Source of the DNA: Saccharofermentans sp.
GTDB taxonomy: Bacteria; Bacillota; Clostridia; Saccharofermentanales; Saccharofermentanaceae
Direction of reading: 5' to 3'
Length of the DNA: 39,081 nt
Assembly: GCA_024692235.1 (NCBI GenBank)
Contig: JAILMW010000031.1
Location: forward strand, 1 to 39,081
Made by a program: the position numbers and the translations under genes
In this document: positions 23,001 through 32,654 of the stretch, one piece after another
How positions within the stretch are numbered: position 1 is the stretch's first letter
Layout of the letters: each line of letters starts with the position of its first letter
The notes under the pieces: generated by a model
Databases searched by the model: none
What the model was told of the DNA's origin: nothing
The model's input: only the letters and a program-made list of their open reading frames with translations

Positions 23001-23888
23001 ATGGATAAGATAACTTGGGCATTGATCGCCATAGTTGCCGGTGCACTCTTAGGCGCCGGACTGACTTACGTTTTTAAGAAACTCCCGGAGAAATGGCTCC
23101 AGGATTATGATTATGATCCCAAGGCTCCCGATTTCAGGCTCTCAAAGAGGATGAAGTTCATCCCTCACGGCTTGATATCCGCAGCTCTTCTTGCAATCGC
23201 ATATTCCGCAGCAATAATCTGCGACAACGGTTTCTTCCTGGACGGCTCCAATCCCTACAGGCTTATCGCGGTACTTCTCGCATGGCCTGTAATCATCATG
23301 GTAGCAATGTCCGACAGACTTAACAGGATCATCCCCGACGAGTTCTCTATCGCACTTTGTGTCATAGGTATCGGATCTACCATTGCCGATTGTCTCGTAA
23401 AAAGCCCCTGGCACTCGCCTTACGCTGCCTGGTACGTGCCTTTGCTCAATCACGTTATCGCAGGTGTCGTAGGATTCGGCGTATTGTGGCTCATAGGATT
23501 CTTATCCGAGACTTTCCTCGGCAAGGAAGGTATGGGCATGGGAGATATGAAGCTCCTTGGCGCGTGCGGCATGCTCTGCGGCTGCTACGGCCTTGTAGTA
23601 ACTCTCTATGTAGGCATAATCCTCGGAGGCCTTTTTGCCATCCCTCTCTTTATCCGTAAGAGAGTAAGGATCGCAAGAGAGAATAAAATGATAAGAGAGA
23701 GCTCTGACCCTGTTGCTGCCAGAAGGGAACTTGCCAAGAAGAAGGCAAATATTCATTTCGCTGACGATCCCGATTATCTTGCTTTCGGACCGTTCCTCGC
23801 TCTTGGTGCAGGCGTATTCATCGCATTAGAACCCGTATGGCACGCTCAGCTCTTCGGTGTATTCGCCGCCATGGGAGTCTATTTCTGA
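23001..23888 (+). CDS. A24-family prepilin peptidase (TadV/CpaA-like)
   Basis: A 295-residue membrane aspartyl peptidase that would cleave type IV pilin-like leader peptides. The two catalytic Asp residues are D105 (SDRLNRIIPDE) and D182 (GMGMGDMKLLG). About seven membrane helices surround them. It lacks the N-terminal zinc/methyltransferase domain of full PilD proteins. GCGGAG lies before the ATG, and TTGATA-17-TACTAT (22929-22957) may be the promoter. No pilin, ATPase or secretion gene is in view, so its substrates must lie elsewhere. It is the first gene of a three-gene operon. Confidence 0.87.
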   Translation: MDKITWALIAIVAGALLGAGLTYVFKKLPEKWLQDYDYDPKAPDFRLSKRMKFIPHGLISAALLAIAYSAAIICDNGFFLDGSNPYRLIAVLLAWPVIIMVAMSDRLNRIIPDEFSIALCVIGIGSTIADCLVKSPWHSPYAAWYVPLLNHVIAGVVGFGVLWLIGFLSETFLGKEGMGMGDMKLLGACGMLCGCYGLVVTLYVGIILGGLFAIPLFIRKRVRIARENKMIRESSDPVAARRELAKKKANIHFADDPDYLAFGPFLALGAGVFIALEPVWHAQLFGVFAAMGVYF

Positions 23889-23889
23889 T

Positions 23890-24888
23890 ATGTCGAACAA
23901 CAATACTCCCCCTATAGGTTCCATAATACGGTATCAATTCAGCAGGCCCTCCGTTACCAACTGGAGCTACCCTCTGATGGTCATGTCCGTCCTGACGGCT
24001 GTCTTCTACGGCATAAGGATCCTCGCTAACAGTAAGGCTTGTCCCTTTCCTCCGACATCGCTCATAGGATATACATTCCTGTCGGTACTGATGACGCTCT
24101 GCGTTCTTCTTCTCCCCGGATTCGTACTCTCTTCGGGCATCACGGATCAGGTGATAGGCAGAAATACCGGAGCAGGATCGCTTCTTCTGGCAGCTTGTTC
24201 GGGGATCCCACTTATGATGGTCACGACATCCATATATAACTTTACTTCATGGATCGTATTAAGACTCGGATCCTCCGTCATATTCCCCGCATTCTTCTAT
24301 CACGGCGGCACTGAGAGCAAGACCGGCATGGTTCTGTCAATATTGGCGGATACCGTAGTTCCCGCTGCAGGCGCTTCGGTCTTCTTCTTCGGTCTTCTTT
24401 GGTCCAGGTTCAGGAGCAGGGAACGCTTTGTCGGATATATCATCATCTCATGCGCCTACATGCTCTATTCCATGGACTTCCTGGCTGCAGGTTCTTTATT
24501 TGTCACCGGACTTTGGTGCTGCTTTTTAAGGACAAAGACAGGTAATATCTTCTGTCCCTTCCTTGCACTGGTGTCTTCGAGACTGTCGGTATTTCTTTTC
24601 GGTAATGCACTTACCAAGATCGACATCCTTAAGGTACAGACCTATTCCGATATCGATTCCACTTTCTTCTATTCGTCCCTTCCCGCTCTTTTTATCGGCG
24701 TGATACTGATATCGTTCTTCATGAGAAGCCTCAACAGCTTCCGCGATGCATTCTCCGATGAAGAAGAGGAAGGTATATACGACAAGGTCATTCCCGCCTT
24801 TGACAAGGGACTGAACTTAACTGTTATCACGGCAGGCATAATACTTGCCGCGCTATGGATAATGATAATAAAAGGAGTTCACATCTGA
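23890..24888 (+). CDS. Multi-pass membrane protein, degenerate CPBP-like (probably non-catalytic)
   Basis: A 332-residue membrane protein with about eight helices, starting one base after the prepilin peptidase stop (TGATATG). The central stretch AAGASVFFFGLLWSRF ... GYIIISCAYMLYSMDF ... LFVTGLWCCFLRTKTGNIFCPFLALV follows the CPBP intramembrane protease pattern. The EExxxR motif position has A-S and F, and the expected histidine is also missing. If related, it is a dead protease. Its other possible identity is an unrelated transporter-like protein. The acidic segment DEEEEG lies near the end. Confidence 0.55.
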   Translation: MSNNNTPPIGSIIRYQFSRPSVTNWSYPLMVMSVLTAVFYGIRILANSKACPFPPTSLIGYTFLSVLMTLCVLLLPGFVLSSGITDQVIGRNTGAGSLLLAACSGIPLMMVTTSIYNFTSWIVLRLGSSVIFPAFFYHGGTESKTGMVLSILADTVVPAAGASVFFFGLLWSRFRSRERFVGYIIISCAYMLYSMDFLAAGSLFVTGLWCCFLRTKTGNIFCPFLALVSSRLSVFLFGNALTKIDILKVQTYSDIDSTFFYSSLPALFIGVILISFFMRSLNSFRDAFSDEEEEGIYDKVIPAFDKGLNLTVITAGIILAALWIMIIKGVHI

Positions 24889-26087
24889 TGGACAACGAAA
24901 GATACGCCAAAGACAAAGCCGCCGTTGTGGCTATGACCAAATATATACTTATGTCAGCGATCGCAGTCGTGGTGCTGATCTTCTCCGCGAAGCTGGTATC
25001 CGTACTGGTTCCTTTCCTTATCGGATTTCTTCTTTCCAAGACAAGTATCGCACTGGCAGATCCCGTCGCCAGATCCTATAAGGGCAATAAGCCCAGGGCT
25101 TTGGTCAGAAAGAGAACCGCTATCGTAGTCTACGTTATCCTTCTCGTATTCATTGCCATAGTCTGCGTATGGGGCATTGCTACACTTCTTGCGCAGATGA
25201 GCAGGGCTCTTAATACCGTATCTCACCTTGCCGAGAACATCGACCCGATGGAGCTCGGAAGTGATCTCATGTCCAGGATGTCCGCGGAGAACGGCGGATT
25301 CCTGACACCTGACATGATCGCATCCATCAAGAGCAATATCGCTTCCGTATGGCAGGACAGCATGTCGGCGATCCCCGCCCTGATATCGGCATTCCTATCT
25401 TCAGTCCTTAACACGGTAAGCAGTATCCCCTACTGGGTTTTTGTTATAATCTGCGTTATCTTGAGCGGATACTACTTCATAAACGACGGTTACCGCGTAC
25501 TTCGTTTCTACATGAAGAACGTTCCTAACAGAGCATTCAAGATCAAGGCATTGTCACTTATCAACGATCTTTCGGTGACTCTCTTCAGAGCTCTGGGCGG
25601 ATATATCCTGCTCCTTCTCATGACAACGGCAGAGGCATGGTTTGCTTTCCATCTGGCAGGCGTTGACTACGCAGTCATCCTGGCTCTTCTAACGGGTGTC
25701 ATCGACTTCATGCCCGTACTCGGCATCAGTGCCACCATGATCCCCGTTATGATCTACTGTGCACTTCACGGCAATTACAGAAGCGTGGTCATCCTCGTTG
25801 TCGCCATGGTTGTCATGACTGTAGTAAGAAGGCTCGCAGAACCTCCGATACTCGGAAAGTCGCTTCACCTTCACCCTCTTCTCATGCTCCTGGGTATGGC
25901 TATCGGAGTATATGTATGGGGACCTATCGGATTCCTCCTGGGACCTACTGTCATGATCATCATCATCGACGTTGTAAAGGTATTCGGTCTGGACAAGAAA
26001 TTCATGGAATTCTTCTCAAGGATACTCGGCAACTTCATGAAGCAACCTGAGACCGATAAGAAAGCACTTTCAAATAAAAAGGATTAA
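24888..26087 (+). CDS. AI-2E family transporter (YtvI-like)
   Basis: A 399-residue member of the AI-2 exporter / YtvI permease superfamily (PF01594). The start at 24888 overlaps the previous stop (TGATG), with AAAGGAG ten bases upstream. About seven to eight membrane helices are present. The family blocks are LVPFLIGFLLSKTS near the start, WVFVIICVILSGYYFINDG, and LTGVIDFMPVLG, with GPIGFLLGPTVM near the end. Some members export AI-2, others exchange Na+ and H+; the substrate here is open. Third gene of the prepilin peptidase operon. It shares the TTAA of its stop with the convergent U32 gene. Confidence 0.93.
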   Translation: MDNERYAKDKAAVVAMTKYILMSAIAVVVLIFSAKLVSVLVPFLIGFLLSKTSIALADPVARSYKGNKPRALVRKRTAIVVYVILLVFIAIVCVWGIATLLAQMSRALNTVSHLAENIDPMELGSDLMSRMSAENGGFLTPDMIASIKSNIASVWQDSMSAIPALISAFLSSVLNTVSSIPYWVFVIICVILSGYYFINDGYRVLRFYMKNVPNRAFKIKALSLINDLSVTLFRALGGYILLLLMTTAEAWFAFHLAGVDYAVILALLTGVIDFMPVLGISATMIPVMIYCALHGNYRSVVILVVAMVVMTVVRRLAEPPILGKSLHLHPLLMLLGMAIGVYVWGPIGFLLGPTVMIIIIDVVKVFGLDKKFMEFFSRILGNFMKQPETDKKALSNKKD

Positions 26088-27346
26088 GAATTAGGAAGTA
26101 TTCCCTCGTCCTTATCGCCGTCGCGGCTCAGGAATGTCCTCGGAGGAAGATCTATCTTCCTCTCCGGCTTCATAAGAAACTTCATCTGAGGATGAGGAAC
26201 AGACTCCAGAGGATTCATGTCAATATCGTAGATCTCAGATGCAACGATCGGCTCTTCCCAGCCTTCGGGCTTCAATACATTGAGAATATCTCCCCTGTAG
26301 AGCTTATTTCTCTGGCTTACGATATACATCCCCTTCTCTTCGTCGTAGCCTTCAACTACACCTACTACGAATGCGGGTTTGTTATAAGTCCTTTCAGACC
26401 CTATCTGAGCATTGTCTATGGGGTTATCGAAGAAGAATCCCGTAGCATAATCCCTGTGGACGACCTTATCTAAGAGCTCGAGCCACTTAGAGTCCGTCTT
26501 GTAACCTTCGGGGTCCTTAAGATAGAGGTCTACGGCCTCTCTATATACCTTAGTCGTAGCTGCGGCATAATATGCGCCCTTGATCCTGCCTTCGATCTTA
26601 AAGCTGTTTATTCCGGCCTTTACCATCTCGGGAACATGCTCGATCATGCAGATATCGTTGCTGCTCAGGATATAAGTTCCGTGCTCGTCCTGCTCTATAG
26701 GGAGCCTGTCTTCGGGCCTTTTCTCTTCGGAAAGATAATAACCCCATCTGCAGGGTTGTGCGCAGGCACCGCCGTTGGCTCTTCTTCCCGTGAAATAGTT
26801 AGAGAGGATACATCTTCCGGAATAGGACATGCACATGGCACCGTGAATAAATGCCTCGAGCTCCAGGTCTTCGGGGATATTCTCTCTTATGCTCCTTATC
26901 TGCTTGAGAGAACATTCTCTTGCAAGTACTATCCTCTTTGCACCCTGCTCGTACCAGAAACGGCAAGCTTCGGAGTTAGTTACACTCGCCTGCGTGGATA
27001 TATGAAGTTCCAGGTCGGGTGCGACCTTCTTTGCTCTCATGAAGATACCAGGATCTGAGATCAATACCGCGTCAGCCTTAGCTTCGTGCGCCACATAGTC
27101 GATCTCGTTATCTACCTTCCTGATATCGTCCTCTAAGGCAAGGATATTCATGGTAACGTAGCACTTTACGCCTCTTTCGTGCGCATATGCTATCGCTTCC
27201 TTCATGTCATCGTGCTCGAAATTTCCGGAAAAGGTACGAAGTCCGAAGCTCTTTCCGGACATATAGACTGCATCTGCACCATAGGCGATAGCAGTCTTCA
27301 TCTTATCCATATCCCCTGCGGGGCTCAATACTTCAGGTATGAACAT
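26084..27346 (-). CDS. U32-family peptidase / tRNA-hydroxylation-type protein
   Basis: A 420-residue U32 protein. It begins PEVLSPAGDMDKMKTAIAYG, has the signature FIHGAMCMSYSGRCILSNYF (about 170-190), and the Cys-rich GGACAQPCRWGYY (about 200-215). Known relatives include collagenase-type proteases and the TrhP/YegQ factors for tRNA 5-hydroxyuridine, and I cannot tell which role applies. The usual C-terminal extension is present and ends at about residue 410. It starts three bases after mltG stops, so they are co-transcribed. Confidence 0.93.
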   Translation of the reverse strand: MFIPEVLSPAGDMDKMKTAIAYGADAVYMSGKSFGLRTFSGNFEHDDMKEAIAYAHERGVKCYVTMNILALEDDIRKVDNEIDYVAHEAKADAVLISDPGIFMRAKKVAPDLELHISTQASVTNSEACRFWYEQGAKRIVLARECSLKQIRSIRENIPEDLELEAFIHGAMCMSYSGRCILSNYFTGRRANGGACAQPCRWGYYLSEEKRPEDRLPIEQDEHGTYILSSNDICMIEHVPEMVKAGINSFKIEGRIKGAYYAAATTKVYREAVDLYLKDPEGYKTDSKWLELLDKVVHRDYATGFFFDNPIDNAQIGSERTYNKPAFVVGVVEGYDEEKGMYIVSQRNKLYRGDILNVLKPEGWEEPIVASEIYDIDMNPLESVPHPQMKFLMKPERKIDLPPRTFLSRDGDKDEGILPNS

Positions 27347-27349
27347 ATA

Positions 27350-28546
27350 TCAGCCTTCTACGGGAGCCTCTTCCTGCTCTTCTGAGGAAGGCTCGGTCTC
27401 GACTACTCCTGCATCGATCTGCGCCCAGGCGTCCTGATACATGGCAACATTAGCCTGATGCTCGGCCTCCGTAACGGCATAAGCCGTTCCGCCGTCACCG
27501 GTAGCACAGAAATAGAAATAGTTACAGTTGGGTTCGGGATATAATGCTGCCTGAATGGCATCAAGGCCCGGCATACAGATAGGTCCCGGAGGAAGTCCCG
27601 GGTACATAAATGTATTATAAGGATTATCAAGCTGCAGATCTTCTGCAGTAAGGACCATACGGGGATCCTCTCCGTTCATCTGACGAATATAATTGACCGT
27701 GGCATCGGAACCGAGATAGTGGAAGCTCTCGTCTTCTGACGCAAGACGGTTATGGAATACCGCCGAGATATACATCATATCCATGGAACGGCTCGTCTCG
27801 GTCTGTATGATCGAAGCCAATGTAATGACTTCATCAAGTGTCATTCCTATAGCCTCTGCACGCTCATAGTACTCGTCGTAGAACTTGGCATTGGTATTAT
27901 TGAGGAATGTATTGATTATCGTCTCGGGACTGGCGTTGATATCGAATTCGTACGTATCAGGAAAGAGATATCCTGACAGGACGTGATCACGATCCTCCGT
28001 CAGGTTGATCTGAGATACGAATCTGTAATCGACGAAGAGATTAGGAGAATCCATACACCTGTCCATCTCCTCATCGTCAAAAGTCAGGCCTGCTTCATGA
28101 AGCCTTACCTTGATCTCCTCATAAGTGATTCCCTCAGGGAAAGTAACATATACGCTGCTGGCCTTCTGGGTAAGAAGATACATGATCTCGTCATATGTAA
28201 GACCGGGGATCAGGTAGTGAGTACCAGCCATATAAGCGCCGTCAAATCCGTTGATCTTACTCATAAGAGAGAATACGAGAGTATTGTCTATAAGCCCAAG
28301 CTCAAAGAGATTGTCCGCGATATCGGATGTCATGTCACCCTGCTTGATGACAAGAGGGACCGCACCTTCGGTATCCTCGTTGATGACGAAGGAACCGTCG
28401 GCGATGCTCTGCTCGAGAGCCTCAAATCTCTTCTCCTGCGCGATGACGTAGTTATAACCGAACAGAACGCCGCTTACAACAAAAAAGCTCAAAAGCAGCA
28501 ATACTGCGAGTATCCTCAGAGCGATCCTGACTTTCTTTGACAGCAT
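27350..28546 (-). CDS. mltG: Endolytic transglycosylase MltG
   Basis: A 398-residue membrane-anchored lytic transglycosylase that cuts nascent peptidoglycan strands. One membrane helix (about 10-33) is followed by a LysM-like domain (about 62-125) and the YceG domain. The catalytic Glu is E250 in LASIIQTETS, aligned with E218 of E. coli MltG. YLFPDTYEF and MYPGLPPGPICMPG are family landmarks. The C-terminus adds a short acidic tail (EEQEEAPVEG). GAAAGGATC precedes the ATG. It lies between typA and the U32 gene, an arrangement that suggests one transcript from the typA side. Confidence 0.95.
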   Translation of the reverse strand: MLSKKVRIALRILAVLLLLSFFVVSGVLFGYNYVIAQEKRFEALEQSIADGSFVINEDTEGAVPLVIKQGDMTSDIADNLFELGLIDNTLVFSLMSKINGFDGAYMAGTHYLIPGLTYDEIMYLLTQKASSVYVTFPEGITYEEIKVRLHEAGLTFDDEEMDRCMDSPNLFVDYRFVSQINLTEDRDHVLSGYLFPDTYEFDINASPETIINTFLNNTNAKFYDEYYERAEAIGMTLDEVITLASIIQTETSRSMDMMYISAVFHNRLASEDESFHYLGSDATVNYIRQMNGEDPRMVLTAEDLQLDNPYNTFMYPGLPPGPICMPGLDAIQAALYPEPNCNYFYFCATGDGGTAYAVTEAEHQANVAMYQDAWAQIDAGVVETEPSSEEQEEAPVEG

Positions 28547-28580
28547 ATGATCCTTTCAAATCCCTTAAGGACGTGCCGGA

Positions 28581-30416
28581 TTACTTCTTCTTGGCACGAT
28601 CCTTCATACGAAGATCCGTGTTGAGGATCTTCTTCCTGAGGCGGATGCTCTTGGGAGTAACCTCACAGAGCTCATCGTCCTCAACGATCTCAAGGCACTG
28701 CTCAAGGCTGTAGTTCAAAGGAGGTGTAAGACGCATAGCGTCATCGGAACCTGCTGCACGCATGTTGGTTACATGCTTCTTCTTGCAGACGTTAACAGTT
28801 ATATCTTCAGGCTTGGGATTGATACCGACTATCATACCTTCGTAGACCGGAGTTCCCGCACCGATAAGAAGCGCTCCTCTGTCCTGTGCATTGAACAGGC
28901 CGTATGTCATGGCATCACCGCTCTCGAATGCTACGAGTACGCCGTGAGTTCTTGTCTCGATCTCGCCGGCATAGGGCTCAAAGCCACTGATTACGCTGTT
29001 CATTATACCATTGCCCTTAGTGTCGGTCAAAAACTCGGTCCTGTATCCGATAAGTCCTCTGGAGGGGATACGGAACTCAAGACGGGAATATCCCTTGTCG
29101 GGAGGGAGCATGTTAAGAAGCTCTGCCTTACGTCTTCCGAGCTTCTCCATTACAGGTCCTACGAAGTCTTCGGGAACATCGATGATAAGGTCCTCGACAG
29201 GCTCACATGTGACTCCGTCGATTTCCTTCATGATGACCTGAGGCTTACCTACCTGGAACTCATATCCTTCTCTTCTCATGGTCTCTATGAGGATGGAGAG
29301 ATGAAGCTCACCTCTGCCCTTTACTACGAATGCCTCTGTAGTATCAGTCTCCTCAACGCGCATGGAAACGTTTGTCTCCACTTCCTTGAAGAGCCTGTCT
29401 CTTAAGTGTCTTGATGTAACGAACTTACCTTCCTGTCCTGCGAAAGGGCTGTCGTTAACGGAGAATGTCATGGCGATAGTAGGCTCATCGATATTTACGA
29501 AAGGCAGTGCTTCGGGAGTAGAAGCATCACAGATAGTATCACCGATGTTGATCTCGGGGATACCTGCTACACATACGATCTCACCTACGGAAGCGGAATC
29601 GATCTCCTGACGTCCGAGACCGTTGAATCTTAAGAGCTTAACGATCCTGGAGTTAGTCCTGCCGTCTTCATTATATGTAACAACGCATACATTCTGATTC
29701 TGAGAGATAGTACCTCTCTCTACACGTCCGATGGCGATCCTTCCGATATAGGGGTCGGAATCGATATTGGATACGAGGAGCTGCAAAGGAGCCTCCGTAT
29801 CACCCTCGGGGCAGGGAGTATTTTCTACTACCGCATCGAGAAGAGGCTGGAAGTCGAGCTCCTTGCCTTCCTCGTACTCCTTAAGATCCGTAGTAGCGAT
29901 ACCCATCTTACCTGATGTGTATATGATAGGGAATTCGAGCTGGTCGTCATCTGCTCCGAGCTCTATGAAGAGATCGAGCACCATGTCTACGACCTGATTG
30001 GGACGTCCGTCGGGACGATCGATCTTGTTGATACAAACGATAGGCTTAAGACCCATCTCAAGTGCCTTACGAAGAACGAATCTCGTCTGAGGCATGGGAC
30101 CGTCGAAGGAATCAACAACGAGAAGGACTGCGTCTACCATCTTAAGTACTCGCTCTACCTCACCGCCGAAGTCAGCGTGTCCGGGAGTATCTACGACGTT
30201 GATCCTTATATCCTTATACTGAATGGCAGTATTCTTGGCAAGGATAGTGATACCTCTTTCTCTCTCGAGATCATTACTGTCCATTACCTGCTCTACGATC
30301 TGCTCGTTCTCACGGTAGATACCTGCCTGCTTGAGCATGGAATCGACGATAGTCGTCTTACCGTGGTCGACGTGTGCGATGATCGCGATGTTGCGCATAT
30401 TCTCAATCTTAGCCAT
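28581..30416 (-). CDS. typA: Translational GTPase TypA/BipA
   Basis: A 611-residue ribosome-binding GTPase that assists ribosome assembly and stress responses. The G motifs are G1 AHVDHGKT (14-21), G2 [13 protein letters not shown]3 DTPGHADF and G4 NKIDRPD. The EF-Tu-like domain 2, EF-G-like domains 3 and 5 and the TypA C-terminal domain follow with normal spacing. The length matches the family (~610). The lysine-rich C-terminus (RMKDRAKKK) is typical. An ATG follows a purine-rich leader with AAGGAG. A candidate promoter lies at 30447-30474. Confidence 0.97.
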   Translation of the reverse strand: MAKIENMRNIAIIAHVDHGKTTIVDSMLKQAGIYRENEQIVEQVMDSNDLERERGITILAKNTAIQYKDIRINVVDTPGHADFGGEVERVLKMVDAVLLVVDSFDGPMPQTRFVLRKALEMGLKPIVCINKIDRPDGRPNQVVDMVLDLFIELGADDDQLEFPIIYTSGKMGIATTDLKEYEEGKELDFQPLLDAVVENTPCPEGDTEAPLQLLVSNIDSDPYIGRIAIGRVERGTISQNQNVCVVTYNEDGRTNSRIVKLLRFNGLGRQEIDSASVGEIVCVAGIPEINIGDTICDASTPEALPFVNIDEPTIAMTFSVNDSPFAGQEGKFVTSRHLRDRLFKEVETNVSMRVEETDTTEAFVVKGRGELHLSILIETMRREGYEFQVGKPQVIMKEIDGVTCEPVEDLIIDVPEDFVGPVMEKLGRRKAELLNMLPPDKGYSRLEFRIPSRGLIGYRTEFLTDTKGNGIMNSVISGFEPYAGEIETRTHGVLVAFESGDAMTYGLFNAQDRGALLIGAGTPVYEGMIVGINPKPEDITVNVCKKKHVTNMRAAGSDDAMRLTPPLNYSLEQCLEIVEDDELCEVTPKSIRLRKKILNTDLRMKDRAKKK

Positions 30417-30446
30417 AGAATACTCCTTAATTCTTATAAAAATCCT

Positions 30447-30474
30447 TATCTATTTTCCTACTAATAAAGGTCAA
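30447..30474 (-). promoter_or_regulatory. Candidate typA promoter
   Basis: On the minus strand TTGACC (30469-30474) and TAGATA (30447-30452) lie 16 bases apart, some 30 bases before the typA start. Read-through from der is also possible, so this is tentative. Confidence 0.45.
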
Positions 30475-30501
30475 TTATTACTCGACATATTACACAAAAT
30501 A

Positions 30502-31830
30502 TCAAGTTTCTTCGCCTTTCTTATTACGCAGAAATATCCTTATGGGAGTTCCCTCAAAACCGAAGTTCTTCCTGATCTGATTCTCCAGATACCTCTCGTA
30601 GGAGAAATGGGACAGTTCCTTATCGTTGACAAACAGTGCAAACGTAGGAGGATTGGTAGCGATCTGGGTTCCGTAATAGATCTTTAAATGACGGCCCTTA
30701 TCCTGAGGAGTGGGAACGATGGCAGTAGCCTCATTGAGCATATCGTTGAACACACCCGTCTTGAGCCTTCTTCCCGCCTGCTCGTGTACGGCAACGATAG
30801 TCTGCCAGAGCTTATCTACTCTCTGACCTGTCTTAGCCGATATGAAGATAACGGGTGCATAGTCCATGAAGGAGAATCTCTCCTTAACTGCCTTTGTCAT
30901 CTGCTCCAAAGTGCCCGTGGTCTTATCCACAAGATCCCACTTGTTGATAGCGAATATACATGCCTTGCCGTTATCGTGTGCAAGACCCGCTACTCTCGTA
31001 TCCTGCTCCGTTATACCTACCGTAGCATCGATAAGGATAACGCAGACGGTCGCATGATCGATGGCGGATAACGCTCTTACCATGGAATATTTCTCTATAA
31101 CATCCTCGATACGGCTCTTCTTTCTCATGCCGGCCGTATCTACGATGGTGAACTTGCCGTATTCATTCTCGACTTCGGAGTCGATCGCATCTCTCGTGGT
31201 GCCCGCGATATCGGATACGATAGCCCTGTTATCGCCTGTCATCCTGTTGGTAAGAGAAGACTTACCTGCATTAGGCCTTCCTATGAGAGATACTCTGATC
31301 CTGCCGTCTTCCTCGCCGTCTTCCTCTACCGGAGGGAAATTCTCGAAGAGAGCATCCAGGAGCTCACCTATACCGAGCCTGTGGGAAGCGGAGATGGGGA
31401 TCACCTCCCCTAGTCCGAGGTTATAGAACTCATACATCTCTGCGGGGGGCTCTCCTACGAAGTCGCACTTATTGACGCAGACTACGATGGGCTTTTTTGA
31501 CTTGCGCAGCATTACGGCTATCTCCTCGTCGGATGCCGTAAGTCCCGACTTAAGATCACACATAAAAAGGATGACATCCGCAGTCTCCATGGCGATCTCC
31601 GCCTGAAGTCTCATACCCTGCAGGATGACATCCGAGCTCTCGGGTTCGATACCGCCCGTGTCTATCATTGTGAATTCTCTTTCTCTCCACACAGCCGTTG
31701 CATATATCCTGTCCCTTGTAACACCCGGAGTGTCATGAACTATGGATATACGCTCTCCGTAAAGAGTGTTGAACAGTGAGGATTTGCCCACATTGGGACG
31801 TCCGACGATCGCTACAACCGGTTTGCTCAT
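30502..31830 (-). CDS. der: Ribosome-assembly GTPase Der
   Basis: A 442-residue GTPase needed for 50S subunit assembly. It has two G domains: the first with GRPNVGKSSLF and DTGGIEP and the second with GRPNAGKSSLT and DTAGMRKKS. The respective NKCD and NKWD motifs are present. A C-terminal KH-like domain (about 350-442, NPPTFALFVND ... FGFEGTPIRIFLRNK) completes the family plan. CAGGAG precedes the ATG. It lies upstream of typA on the same strand. Confidence 0.98.
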   Translation of the reverse strand: MSKPVVAIVGRPNVGKSSLFNTLYGERISIVHDTPGVTRDRIYATAVWREREFTMIDTGGIEPESSDVILQGMRLQAEIAMETADVILFMCDLKSGLTASDEEIAVMLRKSKKPIVVCVNKCDFVGEPPAEMYEFYNLGLGEVIPISASHRLGIGELLDALFENFPPVEEDGEEDGRIRVSLIGRPNAGKSSLTNRMTGDNRAIVSDIAGTTRDAIDSEVENEYGKFTIVDTAGMRKKSRIEDVIEKYSMVRALSAIDHATVCVILIDATVGITEQDTRVAGLAHDNGKACIFAINKWDLVDKTTGTLEQMTKAVKERFSFMDYAPVIFISAKTGQRVDKLWQTIVAVHEQAGRRLKTGVFNDMLNEATAIVPTPQDKGRHLKIYYGTQIATNPPTFALFVNDKELSHFSYERYLENQIRKNFGFEGTPIRIFLRNKKGEET

Positions 31831-31863
31831 AGAAGGCTCCTGTCTTTTATGATGATTAGTAGA

Positions 31864-31900
31864 AACAATAAAAGGCGGTGCCAGAATCTAACACCGCCTT
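31864..31900 (-). terminator. Terminator of rpmF
   Basis: On the minus strand AAGGCGGTG and CACCGCCTT form a nine-pair stem around 11 bases, followed by TTATTGTTT. It lies about 27 bases after the rpmF stop and 30 bases before the der start, so the two are separate units. Confidence 0.9.
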
Positions 31901-31926
31901 GTTGCTAACTTATAAAGTTATGTAGA

Positions 31927-32112
31927 TCAGGCTTCTTCGCCGATCGCTATGACCTGCTTGCCATCAAGATAACCGCAGTTCTTGCAAACCTTGCGGCGAA
32001 GCATCTTGGAATGACACTGCGGGCACTCAACAAAGCCGGGCATCTCAAGCTTCCAAGCGCTCCTGTGACGGGAAGTTCTTGCCTTTGACCACTTTCTCTT
32101 AGGATGTGCCAT
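31927..32112 (-). CDS. rpmF: Ribosomal protein L32 (zinc-binding form)
   Basis: A 61-residue bL32 with the normal start MAHPKRKWSKARTSRHRSAW. It keeps all four zinc cysteines (C30, C33, C43, C46), so it is the zinc-dependent form. GGAGGTGG lies before the ATG. It has its own promoter and terminator. The DUF177 (YceD) gene that often precedes rpmF is not adjacent here; a DUF1934 gene stands upstream instead. Confidence 0.98.
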   Translation of the reverse strand: MAHPKRKWSKARTSRHRSAWKLEMPGFVECPQCHSKMLRRKVCKNCGYLDGKQVIAIGEEA

Positions 32113-32169
32113 ATATTTCCACCTCCATTTACTGTAGGAATTAAGCTTTTCTTCGCATAACGCTTAAAG

Positions 32170-32198
32170 ATTGTACATTAGGATCTGAGCTTTTGCAA
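32170..32198 (-). promoter_or_regulatory. rpmF promoter
   Basis: On the minus strand TTGCAA (32193-32198) and TACAAT (32170-32175) lie 17 bases apart. The leader before the rpmF start is about 50 bases. Confidence 0.8.
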
Positions 32199-32258
32199 TA
32201 GCTTTTTGAAGAATTAGGAAAAATATTTCGGTAAATGCCGTAAAAGGTCGTAAGCACG

Positions 32259-32654
32259 CTATCGCACAAACTTTACCGAGAACAGATTCCTCTCCTTCTG
32301 ATCCTTGTCGTGGCATATATCATACGATATCTCGAATACTTCTGACAAGACCGAAGGCATATTTATATAATGTGTCTCCACCGATATAGTTATCTCTCCG
32401 TAAGGAGTAGTAAATACTCCAATGGTCTTCCCGGCGGTATCGAACTTCAAAACGCTTCTTATCTCACCCGTGCGCTTTATGGTGGCAACTCCCGACGCTT
32501 TATCCATGGAAAGGTCGTAGACAGTCTCGCTCCTGTCGCCTTCGTGCTTCTGCTTCCACTTTATCTTCATGACATCGGAGTTATCTTCGTAGATACAGGA
32601 AGTAAGATAAGGCGCATCGTAGGCAGAAGTCGTTATCTCGATATTACGTCTCAT
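32259..32654 (-). CDS. DUF1934 (YwiB-type) beta-barrel protein
   Basis: A 131-residue member of the DUF1934/YwiB family, small calycin-like beta barrels with no assigned function. The sequence is a run of short beta strands with family blocks (SAYDAPYLTSCIYE at the start, VATIKRTGEIRSVLKF in the middle and ISYDICHDKDQKERN at the end). Its start overlaps the end of murI by four bases (ATGA), so it is translated with the racemase. It ends just before the rpmF promoter. Confidence 0.8.
   Translation of the reverse strand: MRRNIEITTSAYDAPYLTSCIYEDNSDVMKIKWKQKHEGDRSETVYDLSMDKASGVATIKRTGEIRSVLKFDTAGKTIGVFTTPYGEITISVETHYINMPSVLSEVFEISYDICHDKDQKERNLFSVKFVR

Noticed and set aside
28773..29405. 210-codon plus-strand frame opposite typA
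   Set aside because: It is antisense to the conserved GTPase, a codon-bias shadow.
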